Assembly (NCBI RefSeq): GCF_022662475.1
Contig: NZ_JAKNQQ010000015.1
Location: 1-43,418 of the forward strand
DNA: 43,418 nucleotides
From: Sphingomonas sp. TREG-RG-20F-R18-01
Lineage (GTDB): Bacteria; Pseudomonadota; Alphaproteobacteria; Sphingomonadales; Sphingomonadaceae
Direction of reading: 5' to 3'
Both the position numbers and the translations under genes were made by a program. The number at the start of each line of letters is the position of its first letter. Position 1 is the first letter of the stretch. The notes below the pieces were generated by a model. It saw only the letters and a program-made list of their open reading frames with translations. It had not been told where the DNA came from and made no database searches. Below are positions 14,696-23,700 of the stretch, piece by piece.

Positions 14696-15678
14696 CCGAA
14701 CCGACCAAGGCACCGGGTAAGCCGGCTTCCATTCAGACGCTCGAAGGCCGCCCGGTCCCGGGTAAGCCAGCCACGAACGCTGTGCCCGGCGCGCCGCGTG
14801 CTATCATCGGCGGCGTGAAGGCCAAGGAGCGTCCATCCGCGCTCCCCGTCCCTGCCAACCGGGCAGTTTCCGCTCTGACCAAGCCCAGCATTCTCGACAA
14901 ATGGTCGGCGGACGCGGCTGGGATCCGCGCGGTTGCCAGCGGTGACAACGTCATCACCATGTTCGACGTGATCGGCGAGGACTGGTGGTCCGGCGGTGGT
15001 ATCACGGCAAAGAGCGTAACTGCCCAGCTGCGCGCGATCGGCGATCGACCCGTCGAGGTCCAAATCAATTCCCCCGGCGGCGATATGTTCGAGGGGCTGG
15101 CCATCTATAACGTGCTGCGCGAGCATTCGCAGCCAGTTACCGTCAAGGTGATGGGAATGGCTGCGTCCGCCGCATCCGTGATCGCGATGGCAGGCGATAC
15201 CATCGAAATCGGCGCCGCCGCTTTTCTCATGATCCACAATTGTTGGGTATGCGCGGCCGGCAACCGTCATGACATGGCGGAAGTCGCCAGCTTTCTGGCG
15301 CCCTTCGATACCGCCATGGCCGATGTCTATGCACAGCGGACCGGGGCGAACGCAGCGGACTGCGCAAAGTGGATGGATGCCGAGACGTACATGTCGGGAT
15401 CGATGGCGATCGAGCGTGGGTTTGCTGACGCGCTACTCGCAGCCGACCAGACAAAAGTCGATGAGACGACCAAGGCCTCGGACCGCGAGCGCACGGCCAT
15501 CACCGCGCTTGAGCTCAAGCTCGTAGCTGGCGGTGACACCCGTGCGCAGGCGCGCGAACATATCACCAAGATCAAGGGCACGCCCGGCGCTGCCCCTGAA
15601 GCCGACACGCCAGGCGCTGGCGGCGACACCGAGCTTTGCGGCCTGATGGCCACCCTGCTCTCCACCATCCGTCCATAA
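14692..15678 (+). CDS. Head maturation protease, ClpP-like
   Basis: A 328-residue prohead protease with a ClpP/crotonase fold: 'VEVQINSPGGDMFEGLAIYN' (oxyanion region), catalytic serine in 'VMGMAASAASVIAMAG' (S159) and catalytic histidine in 'FLMIHN' (H182). The first 70 residues are a low-complexity Pro/Ala/Lys extension and the last 60 are helical, perhaps a scaffold function that is cleaved away. It cuts the N-terminal delta domain of the capsid protein. Start overlaps the portal stop by four bases. Confidence 0.94.
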   Translation: MTEPTKAPGKPASIQTLEGRPVPGKPATNAVPGAPRAIIGGVKAKERPSALPVPANRAVSALTKPSILDKWSADAAGIRAVASGDNVITMFDVIGEDWWSGGGITAKSVTAQLRAIGDRPVEVQINSPGGDMFEGLAIYNVLREHSQPVTVKVMGMAASAASVIAMAGDTIEIGAAAFLMIHNCWVCAAGNRHDMAEVASFLAPFDTAMADVYAQRTGANAADCAKWMDAETYMSGSMAIERGFADALLAADQTKVDETTKASDRERTAITALELKLVAGGDTRAQAREHITKIKGTPGAAPEADTPGAGGDTELCGLMATLLSTIRP

Positions 15679-15689
15679 GGAACAGGACC

Positions 15690-17054
15690 ATGAAGATGTT
15701 TTCGATGTCCGCCCTCGCGGCGGCTGCGGCGGTGTGCGCCATGCCGTTTCGTACCAAGGCGGCGCCCACTTTGACGCTTGCGGCTCCTACCATTCCCCCC
15801 ATGCCGCGCGCGATCGTGGGCGCCACGGTTCGCGCGGAAGCGGCAACCGACCCGAAGGCAATGATCGCGGCGCTGAATGGGGCGTTCGAAGAGTTCAAGA
15901 AGACCCATGCCCAGGAGGTTTCCGACATCAAGGCCGGGAAGACCGATGTGGTCACGACCGACAAGATGGCGAAGATCAACGAGACGCTGAACGATCTTCA
16001 GGCGGCTATCGATACCCAGGCCAAGCAGATCGCAGCCGGGAACCTGCATGGGAACGGCGGCCGCGAAATTTCCGATCCCGGTTATACCACGCTGTTCGGG
16101 TCGTTCATGCGCGATGGCACGCGTGAACAGGAGGAGAAGCTCAAGTCCGAGAGCAAGGTTGGCGTCCGCGCGGCCATGTCCGAGGGATCCGGCACGGACG
16201 GCGGCTATACGGCACCGATCGAATGGGACCGGACCGTCACCGAACGCCTCAAGCTGATCTCGCCGATCCGTGCCGAGGCAACCGTTCAGTCGATCAGCAA
16301 GGCCGGCTTCATCAAGCTGTTCACCGATCGCACGATCGGTTCTGGCTGGGTTGGCGAGACCGCGTCGCGAGCGGCAACGGCGACGCCACAGTTCACCGCG
16401 TTGCCCTTCACTCCCGGCGAGATTTACGCGAACGCAGCTGCGTCGCAGGACCTGCTGGATGACAGCGAGGTCAACATGGAAACCTGGTTGCCCGGGCAGA
16501 TCGAACTCGAGTTCTCGCGCCAGGAGGGCATTGCCTTCGTCGCCGGCGATGGCGTGAACAAGCCGTTTGGCGTGCTCAGCTACGTCACCGGTGGTTCTGC
16601 AGCGGCGCGTCATCCGTGGGGCGATATCAAGACCCACGGCGTGAAGACGGCTGGCCAGATCGATGCCGATTCCGTTTCGCAGATCATCTATGATCTTCCG
16701 GCGATGTATCAGCCCAACGCCAAGTTCTTCATGAACCGCCAGACGATGAGCGCGGTTCGGCTGCTGAAGGACTCGACCGGCCGATACTACTGGCAGCCGA
16801 CCTATCAGGTTGGTCAGCCTTCGACGCTGCTCGGCGCTCCGATCGTCGACGTGCCGGACATGCCGAATATCGGCGCCGCGGCGGTGCCGATGCTGTTCGG
16901 CGATATGCGCGAGGCGTACCTGGTCATCGACCGGATCGGCTTCCGCGTCCTGCGGGATCCGTACACGAACAAGCCGTACATCGCGTTCTACTGCACGAAG
17001 CGCGTCGGCGGCGGCGTGAAGAACCCGGACGCCCTCAAGGCGCTCCAGCTCTGA
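15690..17054 (+). CDS. Major capsid protein, HK97 family
   Basis: A 454-residue HK97-fold capsid protein. A helical N-terminal delta region (about 50-120, 'AALNGAFEEFKKTHAQEVSD') acts as scaffold and should be removed by the upstream protease. The mature part begins near 'SEGSGTDGGYTAPIEWDRTV' and shows 'IELEFSRQEGIAFVAGDGVN', 'KPFGVL' and 'MPNIGAAAVPMLFGDMREAY', all typical. The extreme N-terminus is hydrophobic like a signal peptide, odd for a cytoplasmic assembly protein. AAGGAACAGG precedes the chosen ATG. Confidence 0.95.
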   Translation: MKMFSMSALAAAAAVCAMPFRTKAAPTLTLAAPTIPPMPRAIVGATVRAEAATDPKAMIAALNGAFEEFKKTHAQEVSDIKAGKTDVVTTDKMAKINETLNDLQAAIDTQAKQIAAGNLHGNGGREISDPGYTTLFGSFMRDGTREQEEKLKSESKVGVRAAMSEGSGTDGGYTAPIEWDRTVTERLKLISPIRAEATVQSISKAGFIKLFTDRTIGSGWVGETASRAATATPQFTALPFTPGEIYANAAASQDLLDDSEVNMETWLPGQIELEFSRQEGIAFVAGDGVNKPFGVLSYVTGGSAAARHPWGDIKTHGVKTAGQIDADSVSQIIYDLPAMYQPNAKFFMNRQTMSAVRLLKDSTGRYYWQPTYQVGQPSTLLGAPIVDVPDMPNIGAAAVPMLFGDMREAYLVIDRIGFRVLRDPYTNKPYIAFYCTKRVGGGVKNPDALKALQL

Positions 17055-17060
17055 TCGCGA

Positions 17061-17091
17061 GGCTGGGCGCTTCGCGCGCCCAGCCGCCTTT
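17061..17091 (+). terminator. Hairpin after capsid gene (possible terminator)
   Basis: GGCTGGGCGC (17061-17070) pairs perfectly with GCGCCCAGCC (17076-17085) across a 5-base loop, followed by GCCTTTCCTC. The 10-bp GC-rich stem is strong but the T run is short, so it may act as a leaky terminator or an mRNA 3'-end stabiliser that raises capsid message level. Confidence 0.55.
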
Positions 17092-17119
17092 CCTCAACGC
17101 AAGACGATAGGAGGCCCTC

Positions 17120-17413
17120 ATGGCCGATGACACGAAGACGACGTCCACCCCGGGCATCCGTGCCGATCTCGACACGTCCGGTCCCGCCGGTATCCCCGCC
17201 GCTGCCGATTTCAGCACCAGCGGTGCGCCGGTTCAGATCGTGCCGGATGTCGACCCGTCGCATCCCGCGGTCGACAACGATCCCCGTGCCCATACGACGC
17301 TCGATATGAACCGGATCGACTACAACGATCCGACGATCGACGGACCCGAGGCGGCGGCAAAGATGCTGGCTGCCCAGGCGTCGACTGCGAAGAAGACCGA
17401 CACCAAGAGCTAA
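17120..17413 (+). CDS. Hypothetical structural-region protein
   Basis: A 97-residue acidic, Pro/Ala/Thr-rich protein with little predicted order ('DTSGPAGIPAAADFSTSGAP', 'VDPSHPAVDNDP'). A strong ribosome binding site (AGGAGG, 17110-17115) precedes the ATG and hairpins flank the gene, suggesting high independent expression. In other HK97-like phages this slot between capsid and connector holds small decoration or head-fibre proteins. Not recognised as a family. Confidence 0.65.
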   Translation: MADDTKTTSTPGIRADLDTSGPAGIPAAADFSTSGAPVQIVPDVDPSHPAVDNDPRAHTTLDMNRIDYNDPTIDGPEAAAKMLAAQASTAKKTDTKS

Positions 17414-17445
17414 GCCTTGCCGCCGCGTGTCCCGCGCGGTGCGAG

Positions 17446-17490
17446 CGGGGCCGGTTCTCCCCCCTGGCCGGCCCCGACCCTCTTGTTTTC
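17446..17490 (+). terminator. Hairpin between small protein and connector genes
   Basis: CGGGGCCGG (17446-17454) pairs with CCGGCCCCG (17468-17476) across a 13-base loop, followed by ACCCTCTTGTTTTC. A second stem with interrupted T tract inside the late operon, like the one at 17061. It probably lowers read-through to downstream tail genes. Confidence 0.5.
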
Positions 17491-17499
17491 GAGGTGCAC

Positions 17500-18183
17500 A
17501 TGACGCTGCAAACAGTTGCCGACATGCGCGCATTCCTCACCCTGTCGGCCGACCTTGCCGACGACCAAGTGATCGAGCTTTACGGGGCGTATCTCGCGGG
17601 GCAGGCCGTCTTGCCCGTCCTGTCACTGGCAGCGGTCAAGAAGAACCTGCGGGTCGATACCACCGACGACGATGATCTGATTTCGGACCTGATCCTGGTC
17701 GCGCAGGCTGACGTCGAGGCATATACCGGACTTGTGCTGACGCCGCGCACGGTGACGGAAACCGCGCCTCAGCTAGGCCGGTGGATCGATCTCAAATCGT
17801 GGCCTGTATCAGCCGTTACCGCGGTGCGCTGGACCGATCGGGGCGGCTTCGTCAACACGATCGACCCGTCCTCTTGGACGATTGCCCTGGCACGTCGCCC
17901 CGTGCGCATGATTCCGAAGGCATGGCATTGGGGACTGGCATCGGCCTTCCCTCCAGTTGTGTGCGGCGTTCCTTTGCCGCAGTTGCCGATCGAGATCGAC
18001 GTCGAGGCTGGCTACGCAACGCCCGCCGATGTTCCGGCGAACGTCAAGCAGGCCATGCACCTGCTCGTCGCGCACTTTTACAACAATCGCGAAGCGACCG
18101 AAGTTGGCGCGCGTGCTGCGGCGATCGAGATCCCGTTTGGCGTCGAGCGCCTTCTCCGCAAGCCGAGACTGAGGACAATCTGA
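17500..18183 (+). CDS. Head-tail connector protein (gp6-like)
   Basis: A 227-residue connector of the HK97 gp6 type. The diagnostic segment 'LAAVKKNLRVDTTDDDDLIS' followed by 'LILVAQADVEAYTGLVLTPR' matches the Phage_connect family, and 'DVPANVKQAMHLLVAHFYNN' with 'REATEV' is the usual C-terminal helix. It binds below the portal ring. The ATG at 17494 is an alternative start two codons earlier. It is followed directly by the head closure gene. Confidence 0.88.
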   Translation: MTLQTVADMRAFLTLSADLADDQVIELYGAYLAGQAVLPVLSLAAVKKNLRVDTTDDDDLISDLILVAQADVEAYTGLVLTPRTVTETAPQLGRWIDLKSWPVSAVTAVRWTDRGGFVNTIDPSSWTIALARRPVRMIPKAWHWGLASAFPPVVCGVPLPQLPIEIDVEAGYATPADVPANVKQAMHLLVAHFYNNREATEVGARAAAIEIPFGVERLLRKPRLRTI

Positions 18184-18521
18184 TGCCTCTTTCCGCCGGG
18201 CGTCTGCGCCATCGCGTCACCATCCGCCGCCCCGTGCAGACGAAGACCGGCGACGGCGGCTTCGAGACGGTCTGGACGGATGTAGCGACCGTCTATGCCG
18301 AGGTGCTCGGGCTGAACAGCCGCGAGTCCATGATCGGACAAGCGCTCCAGGGTGTATCCTCCTACCGTGTCACCGTCCGCTTCGGCACCGACATCACAGA
18401 TGCTGACCAGCTGCGCTATGGGGTGCTGGATCTGAACGTACGGTCGATCAGCGATCCGGATGGTCGCCGCGAGCAGCTGCTGATCCTCGCCGATACGGCG
18501 TCCGCGCAGGCAACAGGCTGA
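18183..18521 (+). CDS. Head closure protein (gp7-like)
   Basis: A 112-residue protein of the phage head-tail joining family (SPP1 gp16/HK97 gp7-like): 'LSAGRLRHRVTIRRPVQTKT', 'GDGGFETVWTDVATVYAEV', 'QALQGVSSYRVTVRF' and 'LRYGVLDLNVRSISDPDGRR' are family hallmarks. It closes the head channel after packaging. The ATG shares one base with the previous stop (TGATG). Confidence 0.92.
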   Translation: MPLSAGRLRHRVTIRRPVQTKTGDGGFETVWTDVATVYAEVLGLNSRESMIGQALQGVSSYRVTVRFGTDITDADQLRYGVLDLNVRSISDPDGRREQLLILADTASAQATG

Positions 18522-19027
18522 TGCCAAGCGAACGCTTGCAGGGTCTGGCGGATACGTTCGCGCTGTTCGGCGCGCTGCCGGATGCCGCGCGCGAGCAGAT
18601 CGGCGTCGAAATGGCGATGATCGGCCGCGACTATCTGGCGCTGCAGCAAGTGCGTGTTCCGAAGGAAACCGGCGCGCTTGAGAGCGGTCTATCGCTCCAG
18701 CTGCTCCTCGATTCGCTCCGTGTACGGGTCGGGCTGACCAACCTCACCGGGTACCGGTGGGACCTGTTCTATGGTCGCATCGTCGAGTTCGGCCGCAAAG
18801 CCCAGACGGTGCTGGTCCAGCGTCGCAAGGCGGCCAACGGCCGGCTGCGCACCGCGCGCGGCCGCAAGCGCGCCGAGGACATCGTCGCATCGTACACCCT
18901 CAACGTGAAGGCCCGGGCGGCCGCGCCATTCGTGATGATCGATGACGCCGACCTCGATCGGATCGCAACGCAGCGTCTGGCGGATTTCTGGTCGGCAACG
19001 CTCACGAAAGCAGGTGCTCAGGCATGA
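18521..19027 (+). CDS. HK97 gp10-like tail/head completion protein
   Basis: A 168-residue protein in the gp10 position. 'VRVPKETGALESGLSLQLLL' matches the gp10 pattern (the VPVxTGxLRxS core), followed by 'RIVEFGRKAQTVLVQRRKAA', 'RAAAPFVMIDDADLD' and a C-terminal helix. The family forms the interface between connector and tail tube. One base overlaps the upstream stop and four the downstream start. Confidence 0.85.
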   Translation: MPSERLQGLADTFALFGALPDAAREQIGVEMAMIGRDYLALQQVRVPKETGALESGLSLQLLLDSLRVRVGLTNLTGYRWDLFYGRIVEFGRKAQTVLVQRRKAANGRLRTARGRKRAEDIVASYTLNVKARAAAPFVMIDDADLDRIATQRLADFWSATLTKAGAQA

Positions 19028-19434
19028 TTGACCCGATCGACCTTATGGATGCTACGCGTGCAGCCGTCTTCCGGCGGCTCAGCGAACAGGTGCCAAACTC
19101 ACTTTGCCCGGTCTTCGACGATGTCCCGCAGAACACACAGCCGCCATTTCTCAAGATCGGCGCAATCGATACCCAGAATGAGGAATCGCGAGATGGACAG
19201 TTCGAACGACTGACCGTCGAGATCATCGCGATCTATCGGGGCAACAATCGAAGTGTGCTGCTGAAGATGATGCACGCTGGGCGCCGCGCGCTCGACCGGC
19301 AGGCACTGAACGACGCCAACGTTAATTTCTTGAAGACCCGGTTCATCACGGCATCGGCCAGCGACGCATCGAAGGATGACGGCGTCACCTATGCCGGGAT
19401 CAGCAACTACGAGATCTTCGCTGAGCCAGCCTGA
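19024..19434 (+). CDS. Tail completion protein, DUF3168 family
   Basis: A 136-residue DUF3168 protein: 'VFDDVPQNTQPPFLKIGAID' (the usual '...P..PYv.iG' core), 'ERLTVEIIAIYRGN' and 'VNFLKTRFITASASDASKDD' followed by 'GVTYAGISNYEIFAEP'. DUF3168 proteins are tail terminators located just before the tail tube gene, exactly as here. It starts in a 4-base overlap with the previous gene. Confidence 0.9.
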   Translation: MIDPIDLMDATRAAVFRRLSEQVPNSLCPVFDDVPQNTQPPFLKIGAIDTQNEESRDGQFERLTVEIIAIYRGNNRSVLLKMMHAGRRALDRQALNDANVNFLKTRFITASASDASKDDGVTYAGISNYEIFAEPA

Positions 19435-19500
19435 TCCGGCCCCTATTTCTGCCCGACGACCGCCACCCGCCATGTCGGCGGCATTCTATGGAGACCCATC

Positions 19501-19935
19501 ATGTCCACCACGCTTCTCGGTAACGACTATCTCGGCTGGATCGAAGGATCCACGGTCGGCACCTTTGCCGCAATCAACGGCCAGGGAACGCTGACCGACA
19601 CCCGCTCGCAGACCAATATCGACACGTCGGACAAGACGTCGGCCGGCTACGAGACCGAGGCCTATGGCAACATCAAAGTCAGCCTCGCGCTCGATATCCG
19701 CGTCAAGCTGCCCGACCCGACCGGCTACACCCGGCTCGAGACGATGTGCAATGCGCGCACGCCGTTCAACTTCCAGGTGCGGAAGAACGGCCAGGCGGGC
19801 GTTCTCGCCGACGCGATCTTCGCCGCGCTGATGTACGGCACCATCGCCAGCCGGACCTTCAACAAGGACGGAACCGTCGACGTGAAGGTCAACCTCGGCC
19901 TTGCAGCCGCGCCGACCATCGACGTCCTCGCATAA
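19501..19935 (+). CDS. Major tail tube protein
   Basis: A 144-residue tail tube protein of the kind found in GTA-like and TP901-1-like tails: 'LLGNDYLGWIEGSTVGTFAA', 'GQGTLTDTRSQTNIDTSDKT', 'SLALDIRVKLPDPTGY' and the beta-rich C-terminus 'FNKDGTVDVKVNLGLAAAP'. It polymerises around the tape measure. TGGAGACCC upstream serves as ribosome binding site. Family call by sequence pattern and position. Confidence 0.88.
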   Translation: MSTTLLGNDYLGWIEGSTVGTFAAINGQGTLTDTRSQTNIDTSDKTSAGYETEAYGNIKVSLALDIRVKLPDPTGYTRLETMCNARTPFNFQVRKNGQAGVLADAIFAALMYGTIASRTFNKDGTVDVKVNLGLAAAPTIDVLA

Positions 19936-19942
19936 GGGCCGA

Positions 19943-20248
19943 ATGATGCTCACCATCGGTAACACGACGCTGGCGACCCGCCAGCCCGCCGACCTGGACG
20001 CCATCTTGGTGGCGTCTAGCGGCTGCAACGCAGCTGAGCATGCTGCGATGATCCGGAAGGGAACGCCGTTCCAAGTGGCGCGCGCGGCGATGCCTTTCCT
20101 CGTCGACGAGGACGCGCCGTCGATCGGCGCACTCGCCAGCATGATCGACGGCGCCGATCTCGCGGACGTGCGCGATCAGGTGCTGGCGTTGCTCTCGCCG
20201 GTAGGGGTCCCCGTCGCCCATGACGGCTCCGCGGAGCCTGTGGCGTGA
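19943..20248 (+). CDS. Hypothetical tail-region protein
   Basis: A 101-residue helical protein from tandem ATGs at 19943/19946. 'FLVDEDAPSIGALASMIDGA', 'LADVRDQVLALLS' are amphipathic helices. It lies between tail tube and chaperone genes and overlaps the chaperone start by four bases, so it is probably a tail assembly factor. Not recognised as a family. Confidence 0.65.
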   Translation: MMLTIGNTTLATRQPADLDAILVASSGCNAAEHAAMIRKGTPFQVARAAMPFLVDEDAPSIGALASMIDGADLADVRDQVLALLSPVGVPVAHDGSAEPVA

Positions 20249-20643
20249 CGCGCGTCAAGAAGGCGGCAGTCCCGCCGCAGCCGACGGCGAACGACGAGCG
20301 CGGCGAGCACGAGTTGACCCTCGCCGGCACGGTCTATGTCCTGCGGCCGTCGCATACCGCGCTGAAGGCGATCGAAAAGCAGACCGGCGTGTCGACTCTC
20401 GCCCTCATCCGGACCGGCAACACCGGCGAGATGACGCTCGAGCAGCTTGGGATCGTCGCGGCCGAACTGATCCGCGCCGGCGCGCAGGACGAGCTGACGC
20501 GGCACGTCGGTGCCGAACGGATCGGCGAGTTCATCTTCGAGGAAGGCATCGGTCCGGCGATGGCGCGTATCACGTTATGCCTGTTCGACGCCGCCACGGG
20601 CGGCCGGGACACGGCGGGAAACGTGAAGGCGGCGGCAGCGTAG
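20245..20643 (+). CDS. Tail assembly chaperone, short form (gpG-like)
   Basis: A 132-residue protein like the GTA/phage tail chaperone: 'ELTLAGTVYVLRPSHTALKA', 'IEKQTGVSTLALIRTG', 'LEQLGIVAAELIRAG'. In lambda, gpG and its frameshift product gpGT coat the tape measure and recruit tube protein. Here the slippery heptamer GGGAAAC at 20616-20622 lets a fraction of ribosomes slip back one base and continue to 20783, giving a fusion of about 179 residues. It overlaps the upstream gene by four bases. Confidence 0.85.
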   Translation: MTRVKKAAVPPQPTANDERGEHELTLAGTVYVLRPSHTALKAIEKQTGVSTLALIRTGNTGEMTLEQLGIVAAELIRAGAQDELTRHVGAERIGEFIFEEGIGPAMARITLCLFDAATGGRDTAGNVKAAAA

Positions 20644-20668
20644 ACGAAAGTCAGCGTTACCGCCGCCT
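20616..20668 (+). promoter_or_regulatory. Programmed -1 frameshift signal
   Basis: G GGA AAC (20616-20622) is a canonical X XXY YYZ slippery heptamer in the reading frame of the chaperone. After a spacer of 4-5 bases, 20627-20635 pairs perfectly with 20660-20668 (AGGCGGCGG with CCGCCGCCT, 9 bp). The loop contains GAC-GAAA-GTC, a small stem with a GNRA tetraloop. The -1 frame is open from here through the downstream gene end at 20780. The lambda G/GT site is GGGAAAG, nearly the same. Confidence 0.85.
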
Positions 20669-20669
20669 G

Positions 20670-20783
20670 ATGGGCATCGCACTCGACGGGTTCGGGTGGT
20701 CGCCTGATCAGTTCTGGGCAAGCACGCCGCACGAGTTCTGGGCGATGGTCGAGGCCCGGCAGGAAACCAACCCCAAGCGATAG
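20670..20783 (+). CDS. Tail assembly chaperone, frameshifted T part (TAC)
   Basis: Thirty-seven residues from ATG 20670 ('MGIALDGFGWSPDQFWASTP' then 'HEFWAMVEARQ') match the small GTA-type tail assembly chaperone, where WSPDxFWxxTPxEF is the diagnostic pattern. No ribosome binding site precedes the ATG. The same -1 frame is open back through the slippery site at 20616, so it is best read as the C-terminal part of a frameshift fusion (53 residues added after the slip) that recruits the tape measure. Confidence 0.8.
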   Translation: MGIALDGFGWSPDQFWASTPHEFWAMVEARQETNPKR

Positions 20784-20792
20784 GAGGCACCG

Positions 20793-23700
20793 ATGGCAGC
20801 ACAGACGCGTCGCGATCTGTATCTCTCCGTCTCCGGGGACGTTTCCAACCTGCAGGCAAGCATGAAGGCCGGTCGGTCCGTCATGGCCCAGTTCGGGACC
20901 GCCAGTGTCGACGTGGTGTCCGAGGTCGAGCAGGCATTTGCCAAACTCGGCGGCGGATCGATCGAGCAGTCGGCGCGCTCGATGGAGGCCAGCCTCAGCA
21001 AGGCATTCTCGGGCATTCGTCGCAACCTGCAGGCGGCCGTCGGGACTGATGGCGCGTCCGCCATTCAGATCCTGAACGTCGCTGGCGCTCAGCAGGCGGC
21101 GGCTGCGGCCGAGGCCGAGGCGGCACAATTCCGGGTTCTGGCCGAAGCGGCGAGCACGGTTGCAAACCGTCTCGGCGACGCCGGCGCGGCGCAGCGGGTG
21201 CTTGCTGTGAGCTATGCCGCCAATGCCGCATCGCGCGGCGACGATGCTATGAAGCTGCGCGCGCAGGCGGATGCGCTGAGCACGGTCGCAGCGGAGGCGC
21301 GGATCACCGCGCCGGCGATCGACGAAGTCGCGGCCAAGCACCAGCGGATGGGCGCATCCGGCATGATCGCGGAACACGTCATTCGGTCGATGTCCGATTC
21401 GATGGCGGCGGGGCAGTCTCCGGTGCGCGCGCTGACCATGGAGATGGGCCGCATCACTGAAGCCATGACGATGTATGCCCAGACGACCGAGCAGACGAAT
21501 GGCGCGTTCGGCAAGTTCGCCAGTTTCATGGGCGGACCCTGGGGGCTGGCTGTCAGCGTCGGCGTCGCCGTGCTCACGCCGCTCGTCGCCAAGCTGTTCG
21601 AAGGTGCCGAAGCGGAAGACGCTGCCGCCAAAGCCGCGAAGGATCACAAGGCGGCGATCGATGCGCTCGTCAAGTCGGAAGCCGACGCGGTGATGACCGC
21701 GGACGAAAAGCTCAAGCGCGACTGGGCTATGGTCGAGGCCGAGCGGCAAAAGACGATCGCGATCCGCGATACGATTGCCGCCAATCTCGAAATGGCGAAG
21801 AGCAACCTTCGCGGGGCGGAAGGCCAGACCTTCGGCGCGGGCGGCGGTGCCGGTGCTGGCATGGCGGTGAGTGCCTATGCGGGTCAGGTGTCCGATCTTG
21901 CGCAGCAGGCAGCCGCGAATAAGGCTGAGATTGCCAGGCTTACTGCAACCGCCCGCGGCGACGAAGGGCGATATGCGAAGTCGCAGATTGAAGCTCTGTC
22001 GACGCCGCAGGGCGCTATCAAGCGGAAGTACGAGCGCCTCGAAAGCGATGCTCAGAAGGAGCAGGTCAAGACCGGCGATATCGCGGCATACACCGCGACG
22101 ATGCAGCGGCTGACCAAAGCGCGCGAGGCCGAAACGAAGCATCTCGAGGAATTGCAGCGCAGCACACGCCAGACGGCAAACGACAACCAGCAGAAAGGCC
22201 GGTCTGTCTCGCTCGGCGAGGCCGAGGACATCGTCCGCGGTGTGGGCGGACGCGTTACCAGCGCGACACGCACGCGTGAGCAGCAGCAGGTCCTGTACGA
22301 TCGGTATAAGGCTGGTGAAGGCCCATTGGCGGCGCGCCCCGGCACCAGCAATCACGAACGCGGGCAGGCGCTCGATGTCGCCAAATCGCCCGACGTGTCG
22401 CTGGCAACTTTGGTCGAGGCGTTCCGCGCGCGCGGCGTGAACCTCACCGAGCGGCTGGATGAGGGCGACCACTACCATGTCGCCTGGGGCAGCAAGGGCC
22501 GCGCAGGGCCGTCGGCTGAGCAAATGGCGCGCCGTCGGGAAGCGCAGGAGCGGAAAGCAGCGAACGACGACGGCAGCTACCAGCGCGAGCTCGCCGGCGC
22601 GCAGGACCGATATGCCAAGGCACAGCTCGGTCTCGCTGACACCGCGGAAAAGCGGTTCGAGATCGACATCGTCGAGCTTCGCTATGCGCAACAGCAGAAG
22701 CAGAAAGAACGCGCCGACCAGGTGAAGGCTGGCAAGCTGACTGCCCCGCAGGCGGCGACGCTCGACCGGATCGATGGCGATACCGAGAAGATGGCCGAGA
22801 CCGCCGCCTATCGGAAGATGATCCAGACCAACCTCGACATCAAGCTTTCCGGCGATCGTCGCGATATCGACCGCCAGACGGCAATGCTGCAGTTGCAGGA
22901 TGAATCGGCCAAGACGGCGGCCGAGCGTCGTAAGATCGGGCTGCAACTGCTCGCGCTCGAGGAGCGCCTGCTGACACAGGAAGCCAACCGCGACATTGCA
23001 AGCAAGGATCCCGCGCGAGTTCAGCGCGGCACCGACGCGCTCGCCGCGGTCAGTGCGCAGCACGATATGCGCGTCAGCCAGGTCAAGGATCGAACGATGG
23101 GGCCCGGCGAGGGCTTTCAGGACCAGATCAAGAGCAGCGTCGGGGATATGAACGAAGCGATCCAGGGCGTTGGTGTCAACGCGCTTCAGGGATTGCAGAG
23201 CGGCCTGATGGGCGTGCTTGATGGCACGAAAAGCGTGGCGGCGGGCTTCGGCGATATGGCGAAGTCGATCATTTCGGACCTTGAGCGGATCGCAGTGGAG
23301 CGGCTGATAATTGGGCCGCTCGCAAACGCGCTGTTCGGAAAATCCGATGGCAGCGGCGGCGGCCTGTTGTCGAACCTATTCGGCGGGATCGGTAAGCATG
23401 CCGACGGCGGCCATATCACCGGACCGGGCACGGGGCGCTCGGACAGCATCCTTTCGTTCCTGTCCAACGGCGAGTTCGTCGTCAACGCGGCTGCGACGTC
23501 GCGCAACCTGCCGTTGCTGCACGCGATCAACGACAATGCGATGCCGCGCTTCGCCGACGGCGGATTGGTCGGGTCGACCCCGATCTATATGCGCCCGCCG
23601 CCCTCGGCCGCATCCGTCGCGCGCGGCGGCGCTGCGGCACCACCCCTGGTCTTCGATCTGCGCAACGCCGTGATGACCGATGACCTGCTGCGGCAGATGC

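Noticed and set aside
15327..16637. 436-codon open frame on the minus strand
   Set aside because: Opposite the protease and capsid genes; no recognisable motif.
20334..23063. 909-codon open frame on the minus strand
   Set aside because: It lies opposite the tape measure and chaperone genes; composition is Arg/His/Leu-rich with no domain, typical for the antisense of high-GC coding DNA.
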